A stretch of DNA of 64,000 bases from Bacteroidaceae bacterium (GTDB lineage: Bacteria > Bacteroidota > Bacteroidia > Bacteroidales > Bacteroidaceae), in assembly GCA_017615835.1 (NCBI GenBank), contig JAFZZI010000004.1, positions 62,001 through 126,000 of the forward strand, read 5' to 3'. Below, in pieces: positions 17,534 to 26,461 of the stretch. The notes beneath the pieces were generated by a model. The model was given only the letters and a program-made list of their open reading frames with translations. It was not told the DNA's origin and made no database searches. Each line of letters begins with the position of its first letter. Position 1 is the stretch's first letter. The position numbers were made by a program, and so were the translations under genes.

Positions 17534-18646
17534 ATGGTAAAGACAAAGATTATCATAAGCGGAGGTGGTACAGGTGGACATATCTTCCCTGCTATCTCGA
17601 TAGCAAATGCTGTAATGAAATTGCGTCCGGATGCGGAGATTCTGTTTGTAGGTGCCGAGAACCGTATGGAGATGCAGCGCGTTCCGGCTGCCGGATACAG
17701 GATAGAAGGACTGCCTGTTGCAGGTTTTGACCGTCACAACCTTATTAAGAATGTTTCCGTGTTGGTAAAACTCATGAGAAGTCAGTGTAAGGCACGCAGG
17801 ATTGTGAAGGAGTTCAAGCCTCAGGTTGCGGTTGGTGTCGGTGGTTATGCTAGCGGACCGACTCTGAGAATGGCCGGACGTATGGGAGTGCCGACACTGC
17901 TCCAGGAGCAGAATTCGTTTGCGGGTGTAACCAATAAGTTGCTGGCAAAGAAAGCAAAGCGCATTTGTGTAGCCTACGAGGGTATGGACAAGTTCTTTCC
18001 CAAAGATGTGATAATGCTTACTGGTAATCCTGTCCGGCAGAATTTGGTAGAGAACCATGTCTCAAAGTCTGAGGCTGCTTCAGCAATGGGGCTTGACGCA
18101 GGCAAGCGGATTGTTCTGATCATCGGTGGTAGTCTTGGAGCACGCAGTATCAACGAAAGCGTGCTGGCGAATCTGGATGCTATTCGTTCCGCCAGGGATG
18201 TTCAATTCTACTGGCAAACGGGAAAGTTGTACATTGATGAGATGAGACGCAGGCTTGACGATTGCGAGGCTGTACCGAATCTTTTCGCTACCGATTTTAT
18301 AGCAGACATGGACAAGGCGTATAGTGCCGCCGATCTTGTGGTTTCAAGGGCAGGTGCCGGATCTATTTCCGAGCTCTGTCTTCTTGGTAAACCTGTCATA
18401 CTGGTACCATCGCCCAATGTGGCAGAGGACCATCAGACTAAGAATGCAATGGCTTTGGTCAACCATAATGCTGCCGTGCATGTGTCTGATTTGGAAGCTC
18501 CCAAGATTATGATACCGGAAGCACTTGATCTTGTGCGTGACGAGAAGCGTCTTTCATCTCTTAGTACGAATATTCTTAAAATGGCCCTTCCTGATTCGGC
18601 TGAGATTATAGCCAGGGAGGTCCTGAAACTTGCAGATGGGAAGTGA
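17534..18646 (+). CDS. murG: UDP-N-acetylglucosamine--undecaprenyl-P-P-MurNAc-pentapeptide transferase MurG
   Basis: GT28-family glycosyltransferase on the cytoplasmic face of the inner membrane that converts lipid I to lipid II. N-terminal donor/acceptor loop GGGTGGHIFPAISIANA, a second glycine loop VGVGGYASGP, LLQEQNSFAGVTNKLLAKKAKRICVAYEG, the hinge LTGNPVRQN, IIGGSLGARSIN, and the UDP-GlcNAc-binding SRAGAGSISELCLLGKPVILVPSPNVAEDHQTKNA. 370 residues, normal length. 7 nt after ftsW and 1 nt before murC. Confidence 0.97.
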   Translation: MVKTKIIISGGGTGGHIFPAISIANAVMKLRPDAEILFVGAENRMEMQRVPAAGYRIEGLPVAGFDRHNLIKNVSVLVKLMRSQCKARRIVKEFKPQVAVGVGGYASGPTLRMAGRMGVPTLLQEQNSFAGVTNKLLAKKAKRICVAYEGMDKFFPKDVIMLTGNPVRQNLVENHVSKSEAASAMGLDAGKRIVLIIGGSLGARSINESVLANLDAIRSARDVQFYWQTGKLYIDEMRRRLDDCEAVPNLFATDFIADMDKAYSAADLVVSRAGAGSISELCLLGKPVILVPSPNVAEDHQTKNAMALVNHNAAVHVSDLEAPKIMIPEALDLVRDEKRLSSLSTNILKMALPDSAEIIAREVLKLADGK

Positions 18647-18647
18647 T

Positions 18648-20045
18648 ATGAATATGAACCAAATTGAATCTGTCTATTTCATAGGGGCAGGAGGCATAGG
18701 AATGAGCGCATTGGTCCGTTTCTTCCTTGCAAATGGAAAATATGTGGCAGGGTATGACAGAACCCCGTCTGAACTGACATCGGCCTTGTCCGCCGAGGGC
18801 GCGGTCATACATTTCGAGGACAGTGTGGAACTGATTCCCGAACGTTGCCGCAATGTCGGAAATACGCTGGTGGTATATACTCCGGCAATTACGGCTGATT
18901 CAAATACCGAGATGAGATGGTTCATAGACAGAGGATTCACATTACAGAAAAGAGCGCAGGTGTTAGGTACTGCAACTCAGAATATGGACGCTCTTTGTGT
19001 TGCAGGAACACATGGGAAGACGACTACTTCGGCAATGACCTCTCATATCCTTGATGGCACCGAAGAAGGTTGCAATGCCTTTCTTGGAGGTATACTCAAG
19101 AATACGCATAGCAATCTGATGATTAGCAAACGCACAAAGCGTGTGGTGGTCGAAGCCGATGAGTTTGACCGTTCGTTCCACTGCCTCCGGCCATTGAGAA
19201 CTGTTGTTACAGCTATTGATGCTGACCACCTGGATATATATGGAACGTACGAAAATTATGTAGAGAGTTTCCGCCATTATGTGTCACTGATACGGCCGGG
19301 CGGAGACCTGATCCTGCGTAACGGACTTGAGGACAGATTGAGGCCGGAACTGCAGCATGGAGTGCAGCAATGGTCGTATTCTGCAGACAATGGTAACTTC
19401 CATGCAACTAATGTCCGAAAGGCAGATGGTGGTATCGTGTTTGATTTTGTGTCTCCGCTTGGAAATATTGATGATGTCGCACTTGGGGTCCCGGCAATAA
19501 TAAACATTGAGAATGGTGTGGCAGCCATGGCTATGGCGCAATTGAGCGGTGCTCCGGCTTCGGTCATCCGTGAGCGTATGGCATCGTTCCGGGGAACAGA
19601 CCGTAGGTTCGACTTCCATCTCAAGACATCCGCAAAGGTCTATGTGAGCGACTACGCCCACCACCCGGAAGAACTGAGACAATGTGCAATATCAATGCGG
19701 GGATTATATGCTGACAAAAAGATAACGGCTATATTCCAGCCTCATCTTTACTCCAGAACCCGCGATTTCCACAAGCAGTTTGCAGATAGCCTTTCGCTAT
19801 TCGACGAAGTCTGGCTTCTCGATATCTATCCTGCACGCGAGTTACCCATTCCTGGTGTTACGAGTGAACTGATAGCAAAAGACATTCGTCCCGGAGTGTT
19901 CAAGGGTGTTGTGAGTATGGAGCAGGTTCCCGATCTTGTACGTAATATAGCAACTGACGTCGAGGTGCTGGTTACAGTCGGGGCTGGCGATCTGGATAAT
20001 CTGGCTGATAGGATAACAGAGATATTGAGTGAAGGTACGGTATGA
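18648..20045 (+). CDS. murC: UDP-N-acetylmuramate--L-alanine ligase MurC
   Basis: First Mur ligase, adding L-Ala to UDP-MurNAc. The N-terminal domain opens with VYFIGAGGIGMSALVRFF (family IGIGGxGMS), the ATP loop VAGTHGKTTTSAMTSHIL is near residue 120, EADEFDRSFHCLRP follows, and the C-terminal domain has RRFDFHL, DYAHHPEELR and FQPHLYSRTRDF. I chose the ATG at 18648 (MNMNQIESVYF), one base after the murG stop; an in-frame ATG at 18630 would overlap murG by 17 nt. About 465 residues. Its stop overlaps the ftsQ start by 4 nt. Confidence 0.96.
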   Translation: MNMNQIESVYFIGAGGIGMSALVRFFLANGKYVAGYDRTPSELTSALSAEGAVIHFEDSVELIPERCRNVGNTLVVYTPAITADSNTEMRWFIDRGFTLQKRAQVLGTATQNMDALCVAGTHGKTTTSAMTSHILDGTEEGCNAFLGGILKNTHSNLMISKRTKRVVVEADEFDRSFHCLRPLRTVVTAIDADHLDIYGTYENYVESFRHYVSLIRPGGDLILRNGLEDRLRPELQHGVQQWSYSADNGNFHATNVRKADGGIVFDFVSPLGNIDDVALGVPAIINIENGVAAMAMAQLSGAPASVIRERMASFRGTDRRFDFHLKTSAKVYVSDYAHHPEELRQCAISMRGLYADKKITAIFQPHLYSRTRDFHKQFADSLSLFDEVWLLDIYPARELPIPGVTSELIAKDIRPGVFKGVVSMEQVPDLVRNIATDVEVLVTVGAGDLDNLADRITEILSEGTV

Positions 20046-20770
20046 GACGTGTAGCGGGCATATTAGCAGTGATTCTGTTGGCGGGATACATGATTTTCTC
20101 GCTTGTCAGGCTTACGGCTTCTCCGAAGGGACATGTCTGTGGTGATGTCGTGCTCCGCATTCAAGACAGTCTGCACTATGGACTCCTGAACAGAGCAGCT
20201 GTTCTGGACTTGCTTGACCGCGAGGGAATCAATCCTATTGGCAAAAGTCTGGATGAGGTCAATCTGGACAGTATGGAGAAGGTCCTTGAAATGCATCCTC
20301 TGATTATGTCGGCCCAGTGTTACAGAACCGTGGGCGATGGGATAAGAATTAAAATCCGCTGCTCTGTACCTTTGGTCAGGGTTATGTCAGGAAATGGTTC
20401 CGACTATTGGGTTGACAGTAATGGACGTATTCTGGAGAGTCTGGGGTGTGCAGTAAATGTTCCTGTCGCAACCGGAAACATCTCACGCAGGTTCGCCCGT
20501 GAGGAATTGCTCAATATTGTTCGCGACATTAACTCCGACCAATTCTGGAAAGCTCAAGTCGAGCAGATAACAGTTGACGCGAATGGTAACGTAGAGCTGG
20601 TTCCCAGGGTTGGAAATCATGTAGTACAATTGGGGAAACCTGAGAATACGGCTGAAAAGTTGGATCGTGTATTCAAGTTTTATGAGAAGGGGCTGGATGA
20701 AATAGGTTGGAACAAGTACAGGTCGGTCAGTGCGGCCTTTGACGGTCAGATAGTATGTAGAAAGAGATAA
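20042..20770 (+). CDS. ftsQ: Cell division protein FtsQ
   Basis: A 242-residue bitopic membrane protein of the FtsQ/DivIB group linking early and late divisome proteins. A short basic N-terminus (MRR) precedes one helix (VAGILAVILLAGYMIFSLVRL, about 4-24). The periplasmic part begins with a POTRA-like domain (GDVVLRIQDSLHYGLLNRAAVLDLLDREGINPIGKSLDEVN through VGDGIRIKIRCSVPLVRVM) and continues with a DYWVDSNGRILE strand typical of FtsQ. Primary sequence conservation is weak, so position between murC and ftsA weighs heavily. ftsA follows after 9 nt. Confidence 0.9.
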   Translation: MRRVAGILAVILLAGYMIFSLVRLTASPKGHVCGDVVLRIQDSLHYGLLNRAAVLDLLDREGINPIGKSLDEVNLDSMEKVLEMHPLIMSAQCYRTVGDGIRIKIRCSVPLVRVMSGNGSDYWVDSNGRILESLGCAVNVPVATGNISRRFAREELLNIVRDINSDQFWKAQVEQITVDANGNVELVPRVGNHVVQLGKPENTAEKLDRVFKFYEKGLDEIGWNKYRSVSAAFDGQIVCRKR

Positions 20771-20779
20771 AGGGATTGT

Positions 20780-22183
20780 ATGGAAAACGAGAAAGTAGTA
20801 GTAGCAATTGAGTTGGGATCATCAAAGATTTCTGGCGCTGCGGCCAGCAAAGGTCCTGACGGACGACTGGAAGTATTGGCATATGCCACACTTCCATCAT
20901 CGTCATTCATCCGTAACGGTGCCGTATATAATCTGGACCGTACGGCAGAATCTCTGGCACAACTTATTGAGTTGCTGGAGAGACAGCTTGGCGCAAAGAT
21001 CAACAAGGTCTTTACCGGATATGCAGGAAAGTCCATGAGGACAGTCCCTGTAACGATAGAGCGTGATCTTGAGGAGGGTGAGGTAATCACTTCTGATATG
21101 GTGGACGGGATGCTTGTGGAATGTGGCGAAGTCCCTTCGGATAACATGTTGTCGCTCTGCGTCGCATCGCAGGAGTTCATGACAGACCATAAGTCAGTTC
21201 CCGAGCAGGATCCCATTGGTGTGGCATGTACCCATGTCTTGGGCCGTTTCCAGCGGATAATGATTCGCCCCAGGCTCTTCAAGCTGATGGACGATAGCTT
21301 CTCCAGAGCAAGTCTGGAAATTGCGGACAGTTTTGTTGCTCCGCTTGCTCTTGCAGGAATGGTGCTGACTGAGGATGAGAAACAGCGTGGCTGTGTCTTG
21401 ATTGACTATGGCTCGGATAATACGACCGTACTTGTCTACAAGAGCGGACAACTGTGTTATTTGCGTGTTATCCCTTTGGGTAGCGATACCATCACCAAGG
21501 ATATAATGAGCCAGTTCCAGCTTACGCATGAAGAGGCAGATTCGCTCAAATGCAGTTACGGCCTTTATGGCCTGACTGGCTCCAAGGAGGAAATAGCCAT
21601 TGTAGACGCCAAGGAGATTCCTCTGAAGCTGTTGGGCGAGATAATTGAGGCCCGCAATGAGGAGATAATGACGAATGTTGTGCGTCAGATTCGGGCCAGC
21701 GGTTATTACGACAGCCTTTTCGGCGGCATAGTCGTGACTGGTGGCGGTAGCAATCTCCGTAAGTTACGCACGGCGATGGCTCCTTTATTCTCAGGTATTG
21801 GGTCAATAAGAATCTGTAATCATTTGGACAATATCATCAGATGGAAAGACCAGGAATGGGATGTCTCCAATGGTACGAACCTGTCACTTATCGCTCTGCT
21901 TGAGAATGGCAATGAGAACTGCTGCGAAGTGGCTATTATTGACGATCCGTTCGAAAACCTTGCGCCAGCTAATGTCAATAATTTTGAGCAGGCAAGCCTA
22001 TTTAACGAGAATGGTGAAGATGCCCAACCTGAGCGCGACCGCAAGCGTCGGGAGAAGGAAGAGGAGCGTCGCCGGCAGAGAGCTGAAAAGGAAAGGATGA
22101 AGGAAGATAAGAAAACCAAGACATCTTCCTTTATAAACGGTATCAGAAATTCGTTCCATAAGTTTTTTGATGATGTCCAATAA
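20780..22183 (+). CDS. ftsA: Cell division protein FtsA
   Basis: Actin-like ATPase that tethers FtsZ filaments to the membrane and recruits later divisome proteins. The phosphate-1 loop VVAIELGSSKISGAA opens the protein, a 1C/SHS2 domain follows (GDEV-type segment RDLEEGEVITSDMVDGML), then VLIDYGSDNTTVLVYKSG (phosphate 2) and GGIVVTGGGSNLRKL (adenosine loop). After about residue 400 comes a highly charged linker (RDRKRREKEEERRRQRAEKE) and a C-terminal amphipathic helix (FINGIRNSFHKFFDDV), the usual membrane-targeting sequence. 467 residues, longer than E. coli FtsA (420) because of the charged linker. ftsZ begins 16 nt downstream. Confidence 0.96.
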   Translation: MENEKVVVAIELGSSKISGAAASKGPDGRLEVLAYATLPSSSFIRNGAVYNLDRTAESLAQLIELLERQLGAKINKVFTGYAGKSMRTVPVTIERDLEEGEVITSDMVDGMLVECGEVPSDNMLSLCVASQEFMTDHKSVPEQDPIGVACTHVLGRFQRIMIRPRLFKLMDDSFSRASLEIADSFVAPLALAGMVLTEDEKQRGCVLIDYGSDNTTVLVYKSGQLCYLRVIPLGSDTITKDIMSQFQLTHEEADSLKCSYGLYGLTGSKEEIAIVDAKEIPLKLLGEIIEARNEEIMTNVVRQIRASGYYDSLFGGIVVTGGGSNLRKLRTAMAPLFSGIGSIRICNHLDNIIRWKDQEWDVSNGTNLSLIALLENGNENCCEVAIIDDPFENLAPANVNNFEQASLFNENGEDAQPERDRKRREKEEERRRQRAEKERMKEDKKTKTSSFINGIRNSFHKFFDDVQ

Positions 22184-22199
22184 TTAAACTGTCACAACT

Positions 22200-23420
22200 A
22201 TGAATGAAACAATAAAGGCTTTTGAGGAAAATGAGGTGCTGCCGTTCGGCTTTCCGACAGACGCTCCCAAGATAATCAAAGTGATAGGAGTAGGCGGTGG
22301 CGGTGGAAATGCGGTCAAGACGATGTTTCGCGAGGGAATTCGTGATGTGTCGTTTGTATTGGCAAATACCGACAGCCAGGCTCTTGCCGAATCAGACATA
22401 CCTATCAAGCTGCAGTTGGGTAAGAAGATAACCAACGGCCTTGGAGCCGGCAACGATCCTGAAGTGGCCCGTGCAGCTGCTGAAGAGAGTATTGAAGACA
22501 TCAGAAAGATGTTTGCCGATGAGACTAAGATGGTATTCATCACTGCAGGCATGGGAGGTGGTACGGGAACCGGGGCCGCTCCGGTAATTGCCCGCTGTGC
22601 CAAGGAAGCGGGGGTTCTCACTGTAGGAATTGTCACCATTCCGTTCAAGTTCGAAATGCGTCCTAAGATTCGTCAGGCCATATTGGGAGTTGAGGAGATG
22701 GCAAAAAATGTTGATGCCCTGCTTGTCATAAATAACGAGAGATTACTTGAAATATATTCAGAGCAGAAAGTTTCCATCGGTTTCAAGAAGGTTGATGAGA
22801 CTCTGACTACTGCCACCAAGAGCATTGCAGAGATTGTAACCTGCAGGGGAATCATTAACCTTGATTTCCGTGATGTGAGAAAGATATTGAGGGATGGTGG
22901 TGTGGCTATAATGAGTTCGGGTGAGGCTGCTGGCGAGAACCGTGTCGAGCAGGCTATTCAGTCTGCACTCAACTCCCCATTATTGTACAACAACGACATC
23001 TATCGCTCCAAGAAGATCTTGTTCAATATCTATCAGAGTACCGAAGAGCAACATCAGCTTGTACTCAATGAGATGAACGAGATCCGTCACTTCATGGACA
23101 AGTTCGAGGACGAGAATATTGAAGTTATCTGGGGACTCGCCAATGATCCGTCGCTGGGAGACAAGGTTAAGATAACTGTACTCGCTACGGGATTTGGAAT
23201 GAGTAACATTCCTTTGGTTGATGATACAAGTGACAGTGATACTGTAATTGGCAAACTCTATGGAGAATCTCTTGACAAGAAGGCACTCTATTTATTTGAA
23301 CTTGAGGATGAAGACCTTGATAATGACCAGTTGATAAATGCCCTGACCAATTCTCCGACAAACCTGCGTCGTTCATCCGACATCTCCGAGATAAGGTCGT
23401 TGCGCGAGAAAAAGTCGTGA
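22200..23420 (+). CDS. ftsZ: Cell division GTPase FtsZ
   Basis: Tubulin-like GTPase forming the Z ring. KVIGVGGGGGNAVKTM is the first nucleotide loop, GMGGGTGTGAAPVIA the tubulin signature near residue 120, and NLDFRDVRKIL the T7 loop supplying catalytic acids to the next subunit. The globular domain ends around ITVLATGFGM (residue 335). The remaining tail of about 70 residues is acidic and ends in SDISEIRSLREKKS; I do not see the conserved C-terminal peptide (D/E-I/V-P-x-F-L/I) that binds FtsA in many bacteria. 406 residues. Last gene of the dcw operon, followed by a terminator at 23460. Confidence 0.97.
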   Translation: MNETIKAFEENEVLPFGFPTDAPKIIKVIGVGGGGGNAVKTMFREGIRDVSFVLANTDSQALAESDIPIKLQLGKKITNGLGAGNDPEVARAAAEESIEDIRKMFADETKMVFITAGMGGGTGTGAAPVIARCAKEAGVLTVGIVTIPFKFEMRPKIRQAILGVEEMAKNVDALLVINNERLLEIYSEQKVSIGFKKVDETLTTATKSIAEIVTCRGIINLDFRDVRKILRDGGVAIMSSGEAAGENRVEQAIQSALNSPLLYNNDIYRSKKILFNIYQSTEEQHQLVLNEMNEIRHFMDKFEDENIEVIWGLANDPSLGDKVKITVLATGFGMSNIPLVDDTSDSDTVIGKLYGESLDKKALYLFELEDEDLDNDQLINALTNSPTNLRRSSDISEIRSLREKKS

Positions 23421-23459
23421 CGGGCTTAGTTGGGTCTGTGGCAGTTGCCGGCAAAAGCA

Positions 23460-23495
23460 AATAAGGGACGACTGTAAATACAGCCGTCCTTTATT
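23460..23495 (+). terminator. terminator of the dcw operon
   Basis: A 17-bp stem (aataagggacgactgta with its partner tacagccgtcctttatt, one G-T pair and one mismatch) around a 2-nt loop, ending in a short T-rich run. It lies 40 nt after ftsZ and may also serve the convergent rpsT gene. Confidence 0.75.
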
Positions 23496-23540
23496 GTATT
23501 CTCTTAAATGATTGTAAGAAATCCTGGATTATGCCGTAAC

Positions 23541-23795
23541 TCAAGCAATCTTCGCAATGTGGGCGCAGAGCTTTGACTTCAGGTTTGCAGCCTTGTTTTT
23601 GTGAATCATATTGGTCTTCGCCATCTTGTCAAGAAGCTTCTGCACTTTCGGATACATTGCGAGTGCCTCTTCCTTGTTGGTCATAGCACGGAACTGACGG
23701 ACTGCGTTACGCATCGTCTTGCCGTAGTAACGGTTGTGAAGTCTTCTCTTCTCACTCTGTCTCATTGACTTGAGTGTCGCTTTGTGATTTGCCAT
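23541..23795 (-). CDS. rpsT: 30S ribosomal protein S20
   Basis: Primary-binding protein of the 30S subunit body. 84 residues, strongly basic, beginning [22 protein letters not shown], and containing [12 protein letters not shown] near the C-terminus, all typical of bS20. It is expressed from the minus strand directly after tRNA-Glu (29-nt gap), probably as a tRNA-mRNA cotranscript from the promoter at 23961-23991. Confidence 0.98.
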   Translation of the reverse strand: MANHKATLKSMRQSEKRRLHNRYYGKTMRNAVRQFRAMTNKEEALAMYPKVQKLLDKMAKTNMIHKNKAANLKSKLCAHIAKIA

Positions 23796-23823
23796 TCTCT
23801 CTAATTAATTCATTTTGTTGTTG

Positions 23824-23895
23824 TAGCGCGTATGAGAGTCGAACTCATCTTGCAAGAATGAAAATCTTGAGTACTAGCCGATATACGAACGCGCC
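23824..23895 (-). tRNA. tRNA-Glu (anticodon TTC)
   Basis: Minus-strand cloverleaf of 72 nt: acceptor GGCGCGT / ACGCGCT (G-U at the first pair), D-arm GTAT..GTAC, anticodon stem CAAGA / TCTTG with loop TTTTCAT (TTC at 34-36), T-stem ATGAG / CTCAT with loop TTCGACT, discriminator A. CCA not encoded. Reads GAA and GAG. Confidence 0.92.
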
Positions 23896-23960
23896 GTCTT
23901 TTTCACTGCCCTGACTCCTTGCACCGGTGCCTTTTGCAGTACTTGCCTTTTAAGCGGTTG

Positions 23961-23991
23961 CAAAGGTAGTTACATTTTTTCCAATAGACAA
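23961..23991 (-). promoter_or_regulatory. promoter of tRNA-Glu / rpsT
   Basis: Minus-strand TTG (plus 23989-23991), 20-nt spacer, TACCTTTG (plus 23961-23968): a full TAnnTTTG match, 65 nt before the tRNA start. Confidence 0.6.
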
Positions 23992-24045
23992 TATTTAGAA
24001 AAGAATTTTTTATATTCGCGTTTGTAACTATGGGATTCCCCGGTA

Positions 24046-24765
24046 ATGTGGCAGAAGGAGAAGGGTATTGTACTGGGTTCGGTCAGACACAATGACAAGT
24101 CCAGTGTCCTGCACCTCTTTACAGAAGGCTGCGGTCATGTATCTTATGTGTTCTATATGATATCGTCGTCAAAAAACATAACCAGAAATGCTCTGCTCCA
24201 ACCTCTCACGTTGATAGGGTTTGAAAACCGCATTGTCTCCTCCCGTTCTTTGCAGCATCTTCGGGAACCGGTCAATCTGCGCCCTTTCAGCCGTATTCCA
24301 TTCGATCCGGTCCGGGGTTCCATCGCCCTGTTTCTCGGCGAGCTGTTCATTCACTCTTTGATGGAGGAAGGGGAAAACAAGCCATTGTTCAGTTTCCTCA
24401 CTGATGCCATATATACTCTTGATTCAGCCGATGACGTCAGGAACCTGCATCTGTTCATCATGCTCAGACTGTCATCTTACTTGGGTTTCGGTCCCAATAC
24501 AGATGACTACTTTGAGGGTTGTTGGCTTGATCTACAGAATGGAGTATTTGTCCCGTCTGAGCCGTTGAACGGGCTTAATCCTGAGTTGGCTTACCGCGCC
24601 GTACAACTTCTCAATTGCAGCGCTGCGTCGGACACTGGCTGGATATCCATGACAGGGACACAACGTTCCTCCCTCCTTGGCAGTCTGAATACATACTACA
24701 GACTACACCTTCCGTCGTTTCCTGTGCTGAAGTCACTTGAGATACTTCAAGAGGTGTTTGGTTAG
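24046..24765 (+). CDS. recO: DNA repair protein RecO
   Basis: A 239-residue recombination mediator that helps load RecA on SSB-coated single-stranded DNA (RecFOR pathway). The N-terminal OB-fold domain is recognisable by EKGIVLGSVRHNDKSSVLHLFTEGCGHVSYV, and the helical C-terminal domain by LFLGELFIHSLMEEGENKPLF and LSSYLGFGPNTDDYFEGCWLDLQNGVF. The paired cysteines of a RecO zinc finger are absent, as commonly in Bacteroidetes. Monocistronic on +, divergent from tRNA-Glu and convergent with the acyl-CoA ligase at 24797. A weak -7-like TATATTCG lies 25 nt upstream. Confidence 0.9.
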   Translation: MWQKEKGIVLGSVRHNDKSSVLHLFTEGCGHVSYVFYMISSSKNITRNALLQPLTLIGFENRIVSSRSLQHLREPVNLRPFSRIPFDPVRGSIALFLGELFIHSLMEEGENKPLFSFLTDAIYTLDSADDVRNLHLFIMLRLSSYLGFGPNTDDYFEGCWLDLQNGVFVPSEPLNGLNPELAYRAVQLLNCSAASDTGWISMTGTQRSSLLGSLNTYYRLHLPSFPVLKSLEILQEVFG

Positions 24766-24796
24766 TGCTGGATTGACTGAATGGGGCAGCTGAGCC

Positions 24797-26458
24797 TCAT
24801 TTGGCAGCGTCCTTCTGGCGTATCTCTACGCGGCGTATCTTGCCGCTTATAGTCTTTGGCAGTTCATCGACAAACTCGATTACGCGGGGGTACTTGTAAG
24901 GAGCAGAAACTTTCTTCACATGATTCTGTATCTCCTTAATCAGGGCCTCCTTGTCTGCGGTGTTGCGATACTCTTTGGCCAGCACTATGGTTGCTTTCAC
25001 AACCTGTCCGCGAATATCGTCAGGTACGCCTGTCACCGCACATTCCACAACAGCAGGGTGTGTCATCAATGCACTCTCGACTTCGAATGGACCAATACGG
25101 TATCCGGAACTCTTGATGACATCGTCTGTACGTCCTACAAACCAGTAATATCCGTCGCTGTCGCGCCATGCTACGTCACCAGTATGATAGATGTTGTCGT
25201 AGTGTACGGTCTTGGTAAGTTCGGGGTCATGGTAGTACTCTTCAAACAGTCCGACAGGAGTGCGTTTGTCGGTGTGCAGTACTATTTCGCCACTCTCTCC
25301 ATCTTCGGCAGAACGCCCGTCAGATGTAAGAAGGTCCATGTCGTATGATGGGTTAGGAACCCCAAGTGACCCCGGTTTCGGTTTCATCCAGGGAAATGTG
25401 CCGATTGTCATAGTCGTTTCAGTCTGGCCGAATCCCTCGTGAATTTCCAGGCCCGTCCCGTGCTTCCAGGCTTCGAATACGCTGGGATTTAGTGGCTCGC
25501 CAGCGGTAGTACAGTACTCAAGGGCACTTAGATCGAACTGACTAAGATCCTCGCGTATGAGAAAACGGTATATTGTAGGTGGAGCGCAGAAAGATGTAAC
25601 CTTGTATTTGGCCATCGCTGCCAGTATGTTCGCAGGTGTGAACTTTTCGTGGTCGTATACGAATACGGTAGCTCCAACAATCCATTGTCCGTAAAGCTTT
25701 CCCCATACGGCCTTTCCCCATCCGGTGTCTGCTACAGTGAGGTGTAAACTCCCTTCGTGCAGGTTGTGCCAGTATTTTGCGGTTACAATATGTCCAAGCG
25801 GATAGAGGAAGTTGTGCGCTACCATCTTGGGGTTGCCGGATGAGCCAGAGGTAAAATAGAGCAGCGAGATATCGCTATTGTTGTTTACTTGCGCGGGCCT
25901 TTCAAACTGAGGAGCGTTATTGCGACCTTCGTCCATGCTTAGCCATTTGCCCTCATGGTATCCGCCGGTAGCAACAATTCTCTCTACAGAGGGACACTGT
26001 GGAAGGCACTCTTCCACGTGCTTGATAATGTTTTCTTCGGATGCTGCCACGATCATTCTGATGTGTGCGGCATTACACCTGTAAATCAGATCTTTGGCGG
26101 TGAGTAGGTGAGTGGCTGGAATGGCAACAGCACCTATCTTGTGCAATGCGAGTATAGTAAACCAGAAATCTATCCTCCTCTTGAGCATCATCAGCACGGT
26201 ATCTCCGCGAGAAATTCCCAATTTCATCAGGAAGGCTGCTGTGCGGTCAGATTCGCGCTTCATGTCTGCAAAGGTATAAAGATGCTCAGCGCCTTCGTCG
26301 TTAGTCCACAGAAGTGCCGGTTTGTCGGGTTGCTCGACTGCCCAGGCATCTGCCACATCATAGGCGAAGTTGAAGCACTCTGGTACAATTATCTCAAAAT
26401 TATGACAGAATTCGTCGAGTGAGTTGAATTCTGTTTGCTTAAGGAATTTTTCAAGCAT
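24797..26458 (-). CDS. AMP-forming acyl-CoA synthetase (medium-chain/acetyl-type)
   Basis: A 553-residue adenylate-forming enzyme that activates a carboxylic acid with ATP and CoA. Core motifs: P-loop YFTSGSSGNPKMV near residue 205, EGFGQTETTMTIG near 335, YHTGDVAWRDSDGYYWFVGRTDDVIKSSGYRIGPFEVES near 420, and the C-terminal catalytic lysine in PKTISGKIRRVEIR. The sequence looks like the acetyl/medium-chain (MACS-like) group rather than long-chain FadD. The acid is unknown; short or branched-chain acids from amino-acid breakdown are plausible given the 2-oxoacid oxidoreductase 7 kb away (inference). Its gene lies 3 nt after an HTH-cupin gene, forming the second of two such pairs in one minus-strand operon. 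Confidence 0.88.
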   Translation of the reverse strand: MLEKFLKQTEFNSLDEFCHNFEIIVPECFNFAYDVADAWAVEQPDKPALLWTNDEGAEHLYTFADMKRESDRTAAFLMKLGISRGDTVLMMLKRRIDFWFTILALHKIGAVAIPATHLLTAKDLIYRCNAAHIRMIVAASEENIIKHVEECLPQCPSVERIVATGGYHEGKWLSMDEGRNNAPQFERPAQVNNNSDISLLYFTSGSSGNPKMVAHNFLYPLGHIVTAKYWHNLHEGSLHLTVADTGWGKAVWGKLYGQWIVGATVFVYDHEKFTPANILAAMAKYKVTSFCAPPTIYRFLIREDLSQFDLSALEYCTTAGEPLNPSVFEAWKHGTGLEIHEGFGQTETTMTIGTFPWMKPKPGSLGVPNPSYDMDLLTSDGRSAEDGESGEIVLHTDKRTPVGLFEEYYHDPELTKTVHYDNIYHTGDVAWRDSDGYYWFVGRTDDVIKSSGYRIGPFEVESALMTHPAVVECAVTGVPDDIRGQVVKATIVLAKEYRNTADKEALIKEIQNHVKKVSAPYKYPRVIEFVDELPKTISGKIRRVEIRQKDAAK

Positions 26459-26461
26459 ATG

